A stretch of DNA of 64,000 nt, from assembly GCA_016987375.1 (NCBI GenBank), contig PJRA01000198.1, forward strand, positions 714,404 to 778,403, in the 5' to 3' direction. The position numbers were made by a program, and so were the translations under genes. Below the pieces are notes generated by a model. The model was given only the letters and a program-made list of their open reading frames with translations. It had not been told where the DNA came from and did no database searches. Positions 45,562 through 59,265 of this stretch are shown piece by piece. How positions within the stretch are numbered: position 1 is the stretch's first letter; every line of letters starts with the position of its first letter. The DNA comes from Brachionus koreanus. Taxonomy: Eukaryota; Rotifera; Eurotatoria; Ploima; Brachionidae.

Positions 45562-45780
45562 TACCTTACGTCGCCCTTGTGGTGTCCATTGAAGGCCTTT
45601 TTTGGTATTCTTTTTTCTTTCATTCTAAATATATGTCCAAGTCATCGCAATCTTTTGTTCTTAATGCATTGACTCAATGGCTCAGAATTTATTCTTTTGT
45701 ATAGTTCAGCATTTGACAGTGTCTCAGACCAGTGATGTAATAATTTGACAAACTTTTTTTGGGGCTTTTCGTAGACAGAC
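45562..45780 (-). mobile_element. LINE 3' fragment beside the gap
   Basis: Minus-strand reading gives HWSETLSNAELYKRINSEPL, SQCIKNKRLR, a stop where W is expected, then LGHIFRMKEKRIPKKAF and a shift into QWTPQGRRK. This is the conserved tail of an endonuclease-bearing LINE (family form RLRWLGH-x-RM...RIPKKA...GRR). The stop (TGA for TGG) and the frameshift show decay. Same family as the fragment at 19,140-19,445. Confidence 0.7.
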
Positions 45781-46533
45781 AGGATCTATGCGACCAAGCA
45801 TTGCACAAACATGATTGATAGCTCATTTTGTAGCCAAAAGATCGAAGGAGTGCCCGCAACCGGGTGATTTAAATAATGTGTAGCGGTCGTATATATATAG
45901 ACATTTGAAATTGTCCGATTTTTTTGAGAAAATTTGAGGGCGAATATTTTTTGATAGGAGCAATGTATCTGGATAAAATGGGTTTCATTAGAAAGATCTT
46001 GACAAGAGGATGTAAATGGTGTGTGAATTAATGTGAAAATGATGTGACATTGATGTTAAAAGAAAAACTAAAAAATAAGGGGTTATCTTTTAAGGCGAAT
46101 AATTATGTGATCTGAAATTGAAAAAATACATAAAATGTATCATTTTGTTCAGATTGAGTTGGTCTTTAAGCTGATATGTTTGGTTAAGCTGTGGATATGT
46201 TTGTTTAAAGTTAATTGAAAAAAAATCTTAAAATTAAATAATTTTTTGTTAAATTAATTCATATAGAAACTTGACGTTTATTTTTTAAACTAAGAACTTA
46301 AATAAAGATAAATAAATAAATTACGAATTATATCTTGATCAAAAATAATATTTATATTAATGTGAATTTTTTTCATATTGTTTCGCAATCTTAGCAATAA
46401 GACAAAGCTAAGTCGCCAACAGAAAAAAATTATTTGCATACACAATTTAAATATACCATCAAAAAAGTAAAAAAAATGAAATAAATATTTTAGAATTTTG
46501 TGAATAATAATCAAAAATTAGTTGTAAATTAAG
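45781..46533. other. Intergenic upstream of RBM17
   Basis: The first ~130 bases (GGATCTATGCGACCAAGCAT, GTGCCCGCAACCGGG) are less AT-rich and may belong to the LINE. The rest is AT-rich promoter-type sequence. No other gene seen. Confidence 0.5.
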
Positions 46534-48286
46534 ATGTCTCTTTATGACGACGTTATTCTCCCAGAATTTGCCATTAAAATTCCACAAACAGTTCAAACTC
46601 AATCGAATAACAAAAACACTGAACAAAATCAACCTAGCACCAAAACCAAACATGAAAATGAGATTGGTAAAACTTATTTTTAAGTTTATTTTAATTTAAA
46701 AAAAAAAATTTCGTTGATTATCATTATCAATACAATTAATAAAACAATATTAATAATGTTAAACATATATAAACAGCTAGTTGGAATAATAACAGTTTAA
46801 AGTTATTACAAAATCAGGTCGAAGCTGCCAAAAAAAGGCAACAAACCTTCAATTCGGCATCTTATCTCAAAGTAAAAATTAAAAAAAAGAATAAATTTGA
46901 TTTAGTAAATTTAATTTATAACAAAAAATAAAGGCAAATTTAAAACCGACTTTGAATGCTTCTCCAGTTTTGGCTATTGACAAACGCAAGTCCCTTAATC
47001 AAGTCAAAAAAGAAAGCGATAGTGTTAGTAAACAAGTCGCGAACAATGGAAGTGAATTAAGATTTAATTTAATCACTGGAAAAGTAAAAACAACCTTTTA
47101 GATTAAAATTGAAAAAAAAAAAATTCCAATTTTTTCAGGTTGAGAAAGAAGATAGTTTGATTGCTTCAACCATGGAAGAAGAATATGATCCAATGAGACC
47201 AAACGATTACGAAAAAGTGATCATAGAGCTTAAGAAAATTAAGAATAGTAAAAGACGTAGCAGTAGCAGCAGTAGAAGTCGGAGTAGAAGTCGTAGGCGA
47301 AGGCGATCTAGATCTAGTTCAAGATCACGGTCAAGTTCGCGAGGACGCAAAAGACGAAGCAGACGGTCCAGCGAAGAAGATGGCAAAAAACTTGATGCAA
47401 AAAAACCAGAAGAACCAGCAAAAAAATACAATAATTTTGCACCGCCACCATCTCTTATTGAAAGCGACTCAAAATCTTTGGTAGAAAATCCAGATGAAGT
47501 GAAGCCAAGTGCGGCAACTGTCAAGTTAAATGTTGGCTTGTTTAAGGCTGAAAAAATGATGGCCAAAATGGGCTATAAAGAAGGAGAAGGCTTGGGTAAA
47601 AATAATCAAGGAATGAGCATGGCACTTCAGGTTGAAAAGACCGGCAGGCGTTCTGGAAGAATAATTCATGAAAAAGACGTGCCTGGTATGAACAAAATTT
47701 TTTTTTAAATTTATAAATTTATTAAATATTTTATAATTTAGTTGAGCCGCCTACTCCCACCAATAGTGCTATAATATCCGCATCGCCTGTCATTATAAAA
47801 AATCCAGTCATACACAAAGATCCATCAACCCCTGTTGGCATACCTCCGGAAGTTATGAAAAACATGTCCAAGGTTATTCTATTAAAAGTAAACAATCTAA
47901 ATTAAAAGTAAAATTAAAAAATTATTTTAAATATGATTAAAAAAAGAATATGGTTATTCCTAGCGAAGTTGATGAGGATTTAGAAGGTGAAACCAAAGAA
48001 GAATGCCAAAAATATGGTGAAGTTAATAGTTGTGTTATATATGTGGTAATTATTAAATGAAAAAATGTAAAAATTATTTATTAATTATTATTAATTTTTT
48101 TCATGTAAGATGGATAATAAAAGCGAAGAGGAGGCAGTTAGAATTTTTGTCGAGTTTAAGACATTGCCATCCGCTATCAAAGCTCTTACGGACTTGAATG
48201 GTCGCTTTTTCGGAGGCCGAGTCGTCAAAGCTACATTTTACAATTTGGATAAATTCAAACGTCGTGAGCTATCAGATGAAATGTGA
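46534..48286 (+). CDS. RBM17: Splicing factor 45 (RBM17/SPF45)
   Basis: Seven exons: 46534-46666, 46777-46871, 46934-47083, 47139-47685, 47742-47887, 47947-48045, 48110-48286; 448 aa. The start MSLYDDV and then ASWNNNSLKLLQNQV match the family N-terminus, and EEEYDPMRPNDYEKV follows. An SR/RG tract of about 45 residues (exon 4) replaces the human charged region. A G-patch (GLFKAEKMMAKMGYKEGEGL ... GLGKNNQGMSMAL) is followed by a C-terminal UHM-type RRM: NMVIPSEVDEDLEGETKEEC, RIFVEF and the RYF-like motif GRFFGGRVVKATFYNLDKF. The UHM binds ULM peptides of U2AF65 and SF3B1 and acts in splicing of short introns. That suits a genome with such small introns. Confidence 0.96.
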
Positions 48287-48584
48287 TTCAGAGTGAAACT
48301 ATCATTTTCGGTTATTTAAAAATTTGTTTTTTTTTTTATATATATATTTGTAAAATAAATTTATTGATTAATTAAAAGAATAATTTATTAAAAATAAAGC
48401 CACATAAAATCTAAAATTGAGGCAAAATAAATAGTTTAATAATAAATTTTGGCTGATATCTCAAAAACAATTAAAAAAAAATTGAAAAATTAAATTTTTT
48501 AAATATATAAAAAAAATAAATTTTATTTTTATTTGAAAAAAAAAATAAAACCTATATGATAAAGGCTTTAGTCAATTTTGAAAA

Positions 48585-50174
<1,590 letters not shown>

Positions 50175-50457
50175 TTTATCTTTTATTTTTTGAAATTTTA
50201 ACAATAAAAGAAAAAAAATCTAGTAATAATCTAGTTAATTTATTTGATCACATGTTAATTTGAAGTGATCTAGATGACTGTGTCATAAGATAAGTCAGTT
50301 ATGGCTCTCAAGCCAACAAGCATGCAAAATCTTGAGAATTAAAGCAATATTTCAAAATTTTATCTTTAACTCTTTCATGAGACCATATGTTAAAATTGCG
50401 TATAAAAAGATTTTAACATTTTTTTTTTTTTATTTTAAAAATAAATTTTTTGATAAA
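50175..50457. promoter_or_regulatory. Shared upstream region of the two cathepsin C genes
   Basis: The 283 bp between the divergent start codons must hold both promoters. The stretch 50,260-50,330 is less AT-rich (GATCTAGATGACTGTGTCAT; TCAAGCCAACAAGCATGC). TGACTGTGTCATAAG is CLEAR-box-unlike but contains an imperfect TGAC/GTCA inverted pair. The regulatory role is inference. Confidence 0.4.
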
Positions 50458-52079
50458 ATGATTCAGCTTATTTTAAAAAGTGCATTATTTTTGAGTTTTT
50501 TAATCATAATTAGAGCGGACACACCCGCCAATTGTTCATATCAAGACATAAAAGGCCTCTGGGTTTTTCATGAAGGTCCTAGAGGAAATGAAAAAAGCAT
50601 TAACTGTTCAGAAAAGGTGAACATTACAAGTGCATATTATGTAAGATTAGAATTTCCCAATACTGCTCTTGATTTGGACGGAAATGTTGGCTTTTGGACA
50701 ATTATCTATAACCAAGGCTTTGAAGTGGTTATTAATAATAGAAAATATTTTGCTTTTTCATACTACACAGAAAAAGGCAGCAATGTGACCAGCTTCTGTC
50801 AGCATACATTTTGGGGCTGGGCTCACGGTACTGGGGTCAATCCAAGCGATTGGTCATGCTATATTGGAGCAAAGTTGGATGATGAAATGAAACCCAAAGT
50901 TCATAGGACTTTAAGCAAAAATCTGCTTACAGCTAAAGAGTAAAAAAATCCTAAATATATTTTAAAAAAATTTAATCCAAAAATAAATTCTTAGAATCGT
51001 TGAAAATAAGCTTTATCAAACAGATAAAGAATATGTTGAAAAAATTAATAGTAAGCAATCTTCATGGAGCGCAACCCATTATGATTTTTTGAATGAAATG
51101 AAAATTTCTGATCTTGTAAAAATGGCTGGTGGAAAAAAGTCAAAAATTTTAAAGTAAAAATCAAAAACTTTATCACTAAAAATTAGTAAAAAAAAAAATT
51201 TAAAAGTAAACCAAAACCAGCGCCAATTGATAAAGAAATTGAACTTTTGGCTTCTAAACTACCGGATGAATTTGACTGGAGAAATGTCAGTGGAGTTTCG
51301 TATCTAAGTCCTATCCGTAATCAAGGCTCATGTGGATCCTGCTATGCATTCGCTGCAAGTAATTAACAAGTTAATTTTAATATCAAATTTATTTTAAATA
51401 AAAATATATTTTAAAAAGTGGGAATGAACGAAGCCCGTTTGAGAATTAAAACTTTAAATTCAGAGCAGATGATTTTTTCACCTCAAGACATTGTTGAATG
51501 TTCGGCATATTCTCAAGGATGTGATGGAGGCTTTCCATATTTAATTGGAGGAAAATATGCTGAAGATTTTGGCCTAGTTGACGAAAGCTGCAATCCATAC
51601 AAAGGACGAGATGGTAAATGCAGCACAGACAAATCATGCAAAAGAAAATACTCTACTAATTATCATTATGTTGGAGGGTATTGAAATAAAAAACTAAAAA
51701 AAAAATATTTTTTTAAATTTTATGCTTAAGGTTTTATGGTGGTTGTAATGAAGCTTTAATGAAATTAGAATTAGTCAGAAACGGTCCTTTGGTAGTAGCA
51801 TTTGAGGTTTATGATGATTTTTTTGCCTATAAAGGTGGAATTTATCATCATACTGGCGAGAGAGATTACGTTAACTTTAAATTTAATCCTTTCGAAGAAA
51901 CAAACCATGCCGTATTATTAGTTGGCTATGGAACTGACAAAAATTCTGGTGAGAACTTCTGGATTGTGAAAAATTCATGGGGAACTGGATGGGGTGAAAA
52001 TGGCTTTTTCAGGATCAGACGTGGTACTGATGAGTGCGCTATTGAAAGTATTGCAGTTGGCTCTGACATTGTTGTTTAA
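50458..52079 (+). CDS. CTSC: Cathepsin C (dipeptidyl peptidase 1), copy 2
   Basis: Five exons: 50458-50939, 50995-51153, 51207-51358, 51419-51677, 51731-52079; 466 aa. I start at [14 protein letters not shown], a clear signal peptide before ADTPANC; the longer open frame from 50,332 would bury it. The catalytic triad is complete: [47 protein letters not shown]. Exon boundaries differ from copy 1: copy 1 has an intron after the first 23 codons and one after IYNQ that this copy lacks, while this copy has extra introns in the propeptide and after VGG. The duplication is therefore not recent. The active-site region is somewhat closer to human cathepsin C than copy 1 is. Confidence 0.95.
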
Positions 52080-52902
52080 ATTTAAAAAAAATATTTAAGC
52101 GCTCTTTCTGTTTTCAATATATTAGTTATTTAGTTCATAAATTTTAAATTTAAACTAAAAATAAATTATTTACGATAACTTTTTTAAATTCTAAATTCTA
52201 TTTTTTGATGAAATTAGTATTTAGAAACTAAAATTGGTAAATATAACAAATAATCGAAATGCATCATCAAATTAACATCAAAGCTAAAAAAGATAAAAGT
52301 TTAATTTAGAATGTTCTCCATTAGTTGGTCAAATTTACGAGGGAAATTTGAACGATTTTGTGAAATTTGGTTAAAAAAAGGTTTAAATGAAGGCTTTTAA
52401 TTAAGTTCTCTAAACGCTGAATTTGTAGAGTTTTACCAAGATGTCTTTTATAATGCCAATTTAGAAAATTTGTTTTTCAGCTCTAGTAATAAGAATTTTC
52501 AAAATTATATTTATGAATTCAATTGATGTAAGAAGTACTTCTCTAAGACTCTAGGACTAAGACTTTATTTTTAAAATTGATTTTGCTTCATATCAAGTGT
52601 TTGCTAGTAGATCATTCTTAGTTCTTTTTATTTTTTTAAATAAATTCTGATCAGATAAACAATACAAATATTAAAACTGATTTTTTTTAATAATCGGGTT
52701 ATTTGAGATCAAAGACAGGGTCTTATAACAAGAAAAAACTCAATAACGAGAAATTACACTGCCAATTTTTTTTAAAAATTATACTTTTAGTGTTTTTTTT
52801 TTTTCAAATGGTTTTTAATAATTTTGTATTTATTAGGATATTTTTATAAAATGTAAACTAGGATAAAAATTTTAGAGTTTTCATCTCAAAAAAATTGATA
52901 AT
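52080..52902. other. Intergenic
   Basis: AT-rich. About 52,715-52,765 (GGGTCTTATAACAAG ... ATTACACTG) resembles a single pogo-like transposon end, without a partner that I can find. No gene recognised. Confidence 0.45.
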
Positions 52903-54084
52903 TTAAATATAAGTAATTTTATTGTTAAAAAAATTAATTGAATAAAATAAATCACTTTCATTTGAATCAAAAAAATAAAATTTTTCAAGTTGACTCGATT
53001 CGATTTTGATTTTTTTCAAAATGTTTAATTCACTTGGTTCGTAGATTAATAATTGAGGTCCCTTTAAACTTTTTACAAACAATTCATTAGTTTCATAATT
53101 TGCTTTGAAGCGATCTGCAGCTTTTATAAAAACCATATTCACCAATCTTCCATCTAATTTTTGCACTATGCGAATAGCTATCTTCTTTTCATAATCATCA
53201 CAAATTTTGAAGAATAAATAGTCTTTGCTCACTGCCGAAAGAATACAGTTAGATTGAATATAAAATGGACAGTTCATATGCATAAATTGGCCAAAGCTAC
53301 AAACTATTTCCAAATTAAAGTTCATAATTAAATACTGACATGGTCGAAAACAAAAAATTTCATTTTCGTTTATTAAACATAAGTTTAGAATTTCTTTAAA
53401 AATACGTGTTTTTTTAGTCATTAGCTGAAAGTCAATCAACTTAAGACAATGCTTATTTTGCTCAAAATCAGTATGACAACTAACAATTATTTTGCTATTG
53501 GAAATATATTTTGAAAATGTTGAATGACTAAATTCAATTTTAGACTCGTAAATTACTTTACAATTTCTATTTGTTATAAATAAATAGTCAGTTAAATTGT
53601 TTTTAGATTTAGAGTGAATTAACAGCCGGTCTAAATTGATTACCAGCAAAGTCAATAGCTCTTTATCGGCTAATATAAATTTAGAAAAATCTATTTCACT
53701 ATTGGAGTTGAATATTTTCAAATAATTGAATTTTTTACGACAAGTCAAATTATTATGATAAACAAGTGTTCCATAGAGACCAGTGCCATCCTTTAAAACT
53801 GAGCCATTTAAATCAAAATAAATAAATTTTTTTGCTTTCCTGAATTCGTTCAGCTTTTTTAACAATTCTTCTCTTGATTCATTTAATCTTTTAAACACAC
53901 AATCTGCTTTAAAGCTGAGCACTTGTTTACTTAATGAATCGATTTTTTGTTCATTCAACGATTGATTTTGACATAGTAAATTTTCTATTTTTTTGAATTT
54001 GTCCTCTAAATTAAGAAACAAAAGTTGAATTTCGTTCATATTATTTTTTTTAGCTGTTTCTATTTTATTTTTTTTGTTTATCAA
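52903..54084 (-). CDS. Orphan single-exon protein: coiled coil plus repeat-like beta region
   Basis: One open exon of 393 aa from MINKKNK, or 378 aa from the second ATG (MNEIQLLFLNLEDKF), which I find more natural. Residues about 16-90 are a strongly heptad-like coiled coil (LEDKFKKIENLLCQNQSLNE ... LLKKLNEFRKAKKF). The rest is alternating hydrophobic/polar sequence with recurring short strands (YLFITNRNCKVIYE, KIIVSCHTDFEQ, LNLCLINENEIFCF, YLIMNFNLEIVCSFGQFM, LFFKICDDYEKKI, NELFVKSLKG). These look like blades of a degenerate beta-propeller, so the layout resembles TRIM/NHL proteins that have lost the RING and B-box. No family is assigned. Confidence 0.6.
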   Translation of the reverse strand: MINKKNKIETAKKNNMNEIQLLFLNLEDKFKKIENLLCQNQSLNEQKIDSLSKQVLSFKADCVFKRLNESREELLKKLNEFRKAKKFIYFDLNGSVLKDGTGLYGTLVYHNNLTCRKKFNYLKIFNSNSEIDFSKFILADKELLTLLVINLDRLLIHSKSKNNLTDYLFITNRNCKVIYESKIEFSHSTFSKYISNSKIIVSCHTDFEQNKHCLKLIDFQLMTKKTRIFKEILNLCLINENEIFCFRPCQYLIMNFNLEIVCSFGQFMHMNCPFYIQSNCILSAVSKDYLFFKICDDYEKKIAIRIVQKLDGRLVNMVFIKAADRFKANYETNELFVKSLKGPQLLIYEPSELNILKKIKIESSQLEKFYFFDSNESDLFYSINFFNNKITYI

Positions 54085-54685
54085 ACAAAAAAAATTCTAT
54101 AAATAAAACAACTAAGACCAAAAATGTCTGTTCTAATTATTTATTTTTAAAAATAATTCATTTAGAGTGTAAAATTTAAATTTTAAATTTATAGAATTTT
54201 TTTAAGATTTAATTTTGGTGTAACATTTTAGGCTGAAACTTTACTTTTATCAATTATATTGTTTCTAATAAGCAACCTAACCCAGAGGGTTTTTTTAACC
54301 TAGAAGGTATTTTTTTCTTTTTTTAAATCTTAGAATTTTATTAGAATCAGACTTGTTTCAAGTCAAACATACGTTAAAGTCAAATAATTGGACACGTATT
54401 TTAACAAAGCATATTAACGTAATAGATGAATTTGGAAAAAAAATTTCAATATTTATTCAAACTTTTTTTTTTTTTAAATTAATCAAAGAGAAAAATTAAA
54501 AAATTATTGACAAAAGTAAAGTTTAATAATTATTTTTTGAAATTAGTAACAAAATTTTAAAAAATTCGAATTTTTTCTCTATAAATTCACATTGTTTAGT
54601 AAATACAAAATAATCTAGTTAATAATTTTGATTTTTCCAACAAATCATGACTTGTTCAAGTTTGATTTGAATTAGTAATGTAGTA
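54085..54685. other. Intergenic
   Basis: AT-rich upstream region of the orphan gene. Nothing recognised. Confidence 0.5.
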
Positions 54686-55440
54686 GTAGTAGTAGTTCTT
54701 GCTGCGACACCTAACATGTAGAGTGTCTGAGCCCATCACCGCCGATTGGCCGTGTAGAGCTATAGCAGCCGATTCTATTGAATTTATCTAAAGCCATTTT
54801 AAACTAGCAGTTGACATAGATTTTACCACATTTTCTGGCAACTTATTCCAATGCGGAACTAGTCTGTTTATGAAAAAAACATGTCTGGCACTTGCAAAAT
54901 CGTTTCTAATTTGAGCCGGCAAACTTTCTCTCTGGACTCTGATGCTATTTCCTCTTAGCGCCCCGGCTGGACTCTTGTTTTCTGATCCAAGCCTGCCTTT
55001 TCTATTCCATTCACATTTCAATCAAGTCCCCTCTCACTCTTCTTTCACTTAGCTTTGTCAGTCCTAATTTTGTTAACTTCATTTCATACGACATGTTTCT
55101 TAGAGATAAAGGTATTTTTGTTGCTCTCTCTCTTGCACCTTTTCCAACGCATTCACATCCCTTTTCATACTTGGATTCCAAACCTGCACTGCGTAATCTA
55201 GATGGGGTCTCACCATGGATGTATACAATCTTACCCACAGTCTTTCTTCTCTACTTGTAAACGTTCGCTTTAGCACAAGCACTTTTCACTTGGCGAGTCC
55301 ACTTTAAATATGATGAAACCATCACTCCAACATCCCTCTCACATTCTGTGGTCCTTTTGTCTTGCATTTATGCCTTGAATTTAGTCTGCCAAAATGTATT
55401 ACTTTATATTTGTTAACTTAACTTTATATTACTGCGTCCT
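54686..55440 (-). mobile_element. CR1-like LINE, 3' fragment of reverse transcriptase and tail
   Basis: On the minus strand, in three shifted frames: ERDVGVMVSSYLKWTRQVKS and ACAKANV (55,345-55,262), LKRTFTSREERLWVRLYTSM and RPHLDYAVQVWNPSMKRDVN, ALEKVQERATKI, LGLTKLSERRVRGDLIE, then FFINRLVPHWNKLPENVV. This is the C-terminal end of a CR1/Jockey-type reverse transcriptase. About 100 bases of less AT-rich 3' UTR (54,700-54,780) and a microsatellite tail (TAG on the plus strand, 54,683-54,697) follow. CR1 elements end in short tandem repeats instead of poly(A). Frameshifts show it is dead. Different family from the LINE at 45.6 kb. Confidence 0.85.
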
Positions 55441-56479
55441 GATCTTTCTTTAACATTGCTCTCTCATAAACTTTATTAACTAAGCCAAGAATTTTCAATT
55501 TCAATCATTTAAATCAAATCACTTACATTTCCGTCTTTTTTTTGCACTATACATTAACGTCAGTAAGCTACTTTGATTTAAAGTCTAATAGCTTCCGTGA
55601 CTTGTCTATCTTAATCATTTTTTTTTCTTAAATTAAAACTTATTAAATAATTATAATTTTGAATTTTATAGCTTAATGAATATTCTTTAGTTTAAATTTT
55701 AAAAATAATATACAAAATACTGGGGTTTATGTTTTAAATAATATCTTTTTATGTTATAGAATTTTGAATAAGCAGTAAGTTTTTTATATGTTAGATTGAT
55801 ACCATACTAAAACACATCACAATGTCAAAAATTAATAAAATAAATCAACTACAAAAACATGGCATTATGAATTTCGGAACCAAAATCAATAGCAAAAATG
55901 TAAAAATTTGAAATACTTTTTTCTTTGAAATTTTAACTTGAAATAACTTGTGTTCCAAAATTCAAAATTCCCTTTTGACTAGCTAATTATGTTATCTCTA
56001 ATTTTGTGGATTTTATGCTATTTTTCTTTTTAAATTAGTTCATTTTTTTTATTTTCATAATTTAGTAAAAAATATTTAAAATCTAATAATCTAATATGGT
56101 TTCTAATAATTTAGCTCTGTATTTAAGTTATTTGATTAGTTAAAAAAATATTTCAAATTATGCTTTATATTGACAATTTCTTTCAAAAATTTAATTTCAA
56201 AATAATTGAAAATCAAAGCATTAAGACTTAGTTTTCTTTACTATTAAAGAGATGTTTTAGTTCGATTTAATTTGATATTTTATAATTGCAGTAGTTTCAA
56301 ACTCAAGACAAACAATAGAACTATGCGCAAAATATTGATAGGTTTTTTCTGATAAATTTCTAGGCTAAATAGATAATTGTATTGAAAAATATTTTCTTTA
56401 AATTATCTTAGAAAGCTCAAATGAAATAAATAGAAGAAAAAAATATCAGAAACAATAAATTCACTCATCGAACTTGATA
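55441..56479. other. Intergenic upstream of SETD3
   Basis: The first ~150 bases may be further LINE remnant. The rest is AT-rich. No gene recognised. Confidence 0.5.
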
Positions 56480-58339
56480 ATGCCGATAAAAAAGAGCAAA
56501 AAAATGGCTACCAAACAAGTAGCGTATTCAAAACGAAGAGCGCTGTGTCAAGAGCTTTATCAATGTAACAATTTAAACTTCTAATTTAACAACTTTTTTT
56601 TTTACTTATTTATTTTTTTATTCAAAGATTGTTTGATACCTAATGACCAATTTAAATTTGAAACACATTTCACAAAAATCTATGAAATTATTGATCAGAT
56701 AAATGAAGAAGAAAAAAGTAAGCTTAAATAAGTAAGATTCATTTGATAATGTTTATTTTAACAAGACATCCCGCTTTGTGTCAAAAAAGTTCGAACTCAT
56801 TTAGATTTTGAAAATTTTCTAAAATTTTTAAAAGAAAATAATTGTGAAGTAGAGAAAAATATAAAAATAGAAAAAACAAGTCAATGTGAAAACGATTTTA
56901 GTGTTAGTGCGGTCAAATCTTATGCCAAAGGAGATCTAGTTTTTAGTATTCCAGAAAATTTAATTTTAACCATCAACTCTTTGGGAGAAAATAGACTAAA
57001 GCAATTAGCTAAAGAAGACAAAATGCTATCATCGATGCCAAATGTAGCACTGGCTTTAACAATGTTGTACATAAAACAAAATAATGACTCAAATGAAGAG
57101 TTTTCAAAATGGTCGTCATACATGAACATTTTACCTAGTGAATTCAATACACCATTATATTTCAGTCTGGATGAGATTAAGTCTCTAAAAAACTCTCAAT
57201 CTTTTGGTACTAATTTTTATTTAAAATTAATAAATATTTAATTTTTATTTTTTTTTTAGCTGACATTATTTTTCACATTCGAAATATTTCCCGTATTTAT
57301 GCTTATACAATAAATCTACTAGAGTCAAAAGTAGTGATTTAAAATTAATAAATAAAATTAAGAAAGCTTCAATTTTTTATCTAAAGGAAGAATTTTCTAA
57401 ATTTTACAACAATTTTTCATTTGAAAATTTTAGGTATTTCTAAAATAAATAGTTTAATGAATTAAACTAATAGATTATTCTAGATGGGCCGTAAGTGTTG
57501 TTTCAACAAGACAAAATCAAATACATGATGAAAATAACAAGTCATTGTTGGCAATGATTCCACTTTTGGACATGTGTAATCATGAAGAAGGACAAGTATG
57601 TGAAGGAAATTGAAATATTTAAAAATAATTTAAAATTAATTCAAGTTTTGTACTGATTACGATGATAAAACCAGAAGTGCATTGTGCTATGCTCAAAAAG
57701 ATTTTAAAACTGGAGATCAAGTAAAACAAAACTTTCATTTTGTTAGCTTTTGTTGCTAAATTGGGTATTTAGATAACTATATTTTATGGCTCTCGAACAA
57801 ATTTAGAAATGCTCATTCATAATGGATTTGTCTGTGAGAAAAACAAACATGACTGTGTAAAACTAAAATTATCAGTTAGTAATGAAGATGTTTTGTTCGA
57901 AAAAAGGTCTGATGTACTAAAAAAATACAAATTAAACGCGTAAATTAAATTAAAATAAAATTGAACCTAATTTAAAATAATTTATTAAAATAAAAGAACT
58001 GAAGTATTTGAATGGAATGAAAATTGTCATAGTTATGAAAAGCTGCTGCCAAGACTGTTTGTTTACATTAAAATTTTTATATCAAAAACAGAAGCTGATT
58101 TAGAGGCAATTCAAAACGATGAGGCCATATCTGAAGAGGAATATTTTAACAAAAGCGATCTTTTTAATGACCAAGAGATTAGGCAATTTTTAAAAATAAG
58201 ATTAACTTTATTAATTAAATCAACTGAAATGAGCAGTAAAAAATGTTTAAAAACTACAAATGGAATTTTTATAGGTCGTTTGCTCGATTCAGAGCAGTAT
58301 TTATTAAAAATTTTTTTAGATTTTGTATCAAATCAATAA
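56480..58339 (+). CDS. SETD3: SETD3-like actin-histidine N-methyltransferase
   Basis: Nine exons: 56480-56564, 56628-56717, 56766-57206, 57260-57330, 57363-57433, 57484-57595, 57646-57720, 57773-57939, 57997-58339; 484 aa. Family blocks: MPNVALALTMLYIKQ (human MGNIALAFHLL), WSSYMNILPSEFNTPLYFSL, RWAVSVVSTRQNQI, the SET motif MIPLLDMCNHEEGQ (Asn-His for AdoMet) and TIFYGSRTNLEMLIHNGFVC with the catalytic Tyr. A Rubisco-LSMT substrate-binding domain follows. SETD3 methylates actin His73. Human SETD3 is 594 aa; the missing part is the disordered C-terminal tail. Intron 4 is only 32 nt and is required to hold the frame. Confidence 0.95.
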
Positions 58340-59265
58340 CCAGATTTTAATCTTGTTAATGAATAAATAAATGAATGAAAAAAAAAAAACTTATTAAATT
58401 TTTATTAACAAAATTTGATATTTGAAACTAGCGATATATTGATTTTATTCTTTTAGATGTAAATCTTAAATAGAGAAACACGAAGACCTGGATTTCTCAG
58501 GTAGCATTTTCTCTCGATGTAATTTTTAGCTTTCTTAAACATTTACCATGAAAAATAAACAATTTTGCTATGATGTTATATTGACTCTTAAGGTTTTGAT
58601 TTTAGCATCGTTGTAACTCCAAAATTACAGTTCATATTATATGTTAAAACCTAAATGATATGTCTAACTTTTTGTTTATTTAATCCCAAAAATTTTTATA
58701 AAATGAAAATTTTAGAATTTGGTTACGTCATTATTGAAAAAAGGTCTATCAGCATCAGCAGTAACTCGCGAAACATGTCAAGTGGAAGATGAAAAAGAAG
58801 GCGGTTGTTAAGAACAACCCTCGTCAAATGACCTTTAATTTGATTGAACTAGAACCACCAAGCATTTTTTCATGTTTTTTTTTTTTCAAAAATATCTAAA
58901 AAAAAAACTATAAGATCCTAAAAAGCAATATCATTTTTAGGAGAAAATTAACATGATTCAAAAAAAATATTTATTTGAAAGATCTATTCAAAAGATATGA
59001 GGTTTTACAAATTTTTCAAACAAGTTAAAATGACTCATAAAAAATAAAATAAAAAATTGGATTAATGATCAATTCAAACTTGAAATCTTAAATTTGAATG
59101 TCTTTTCTAAAATTAAACTAAATTTTGATATTTAAATTTTACAAAAATTCAAATTCATTAAAAATAGAATAAAAAATTTTCATTTCATCTTAAGTTTAAA
59201 TGTTTTATTTATAAATCTTTTTTTTTTTTGATTTGTGTTCAAATATGCCATGTTCGATTTTATCA
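58340..59265. other. Intergenic with transposon remnant
   Basis: About 58,660-58,800 is a second copy of sequence found on either side of the pogo-like element (31,647-31,690 and 33,241-33,320) and encodes KKGLSASAVTRETCQVED. The rest is AT-rich with no gene recognised. Confidence 0.6.

Noticed and set aside
45138..45623. 161-codon frame across the gap
   Set aside because: It is mostly unknown bases. Only the first ~20 residues are real, and they belong to the LINE tail.
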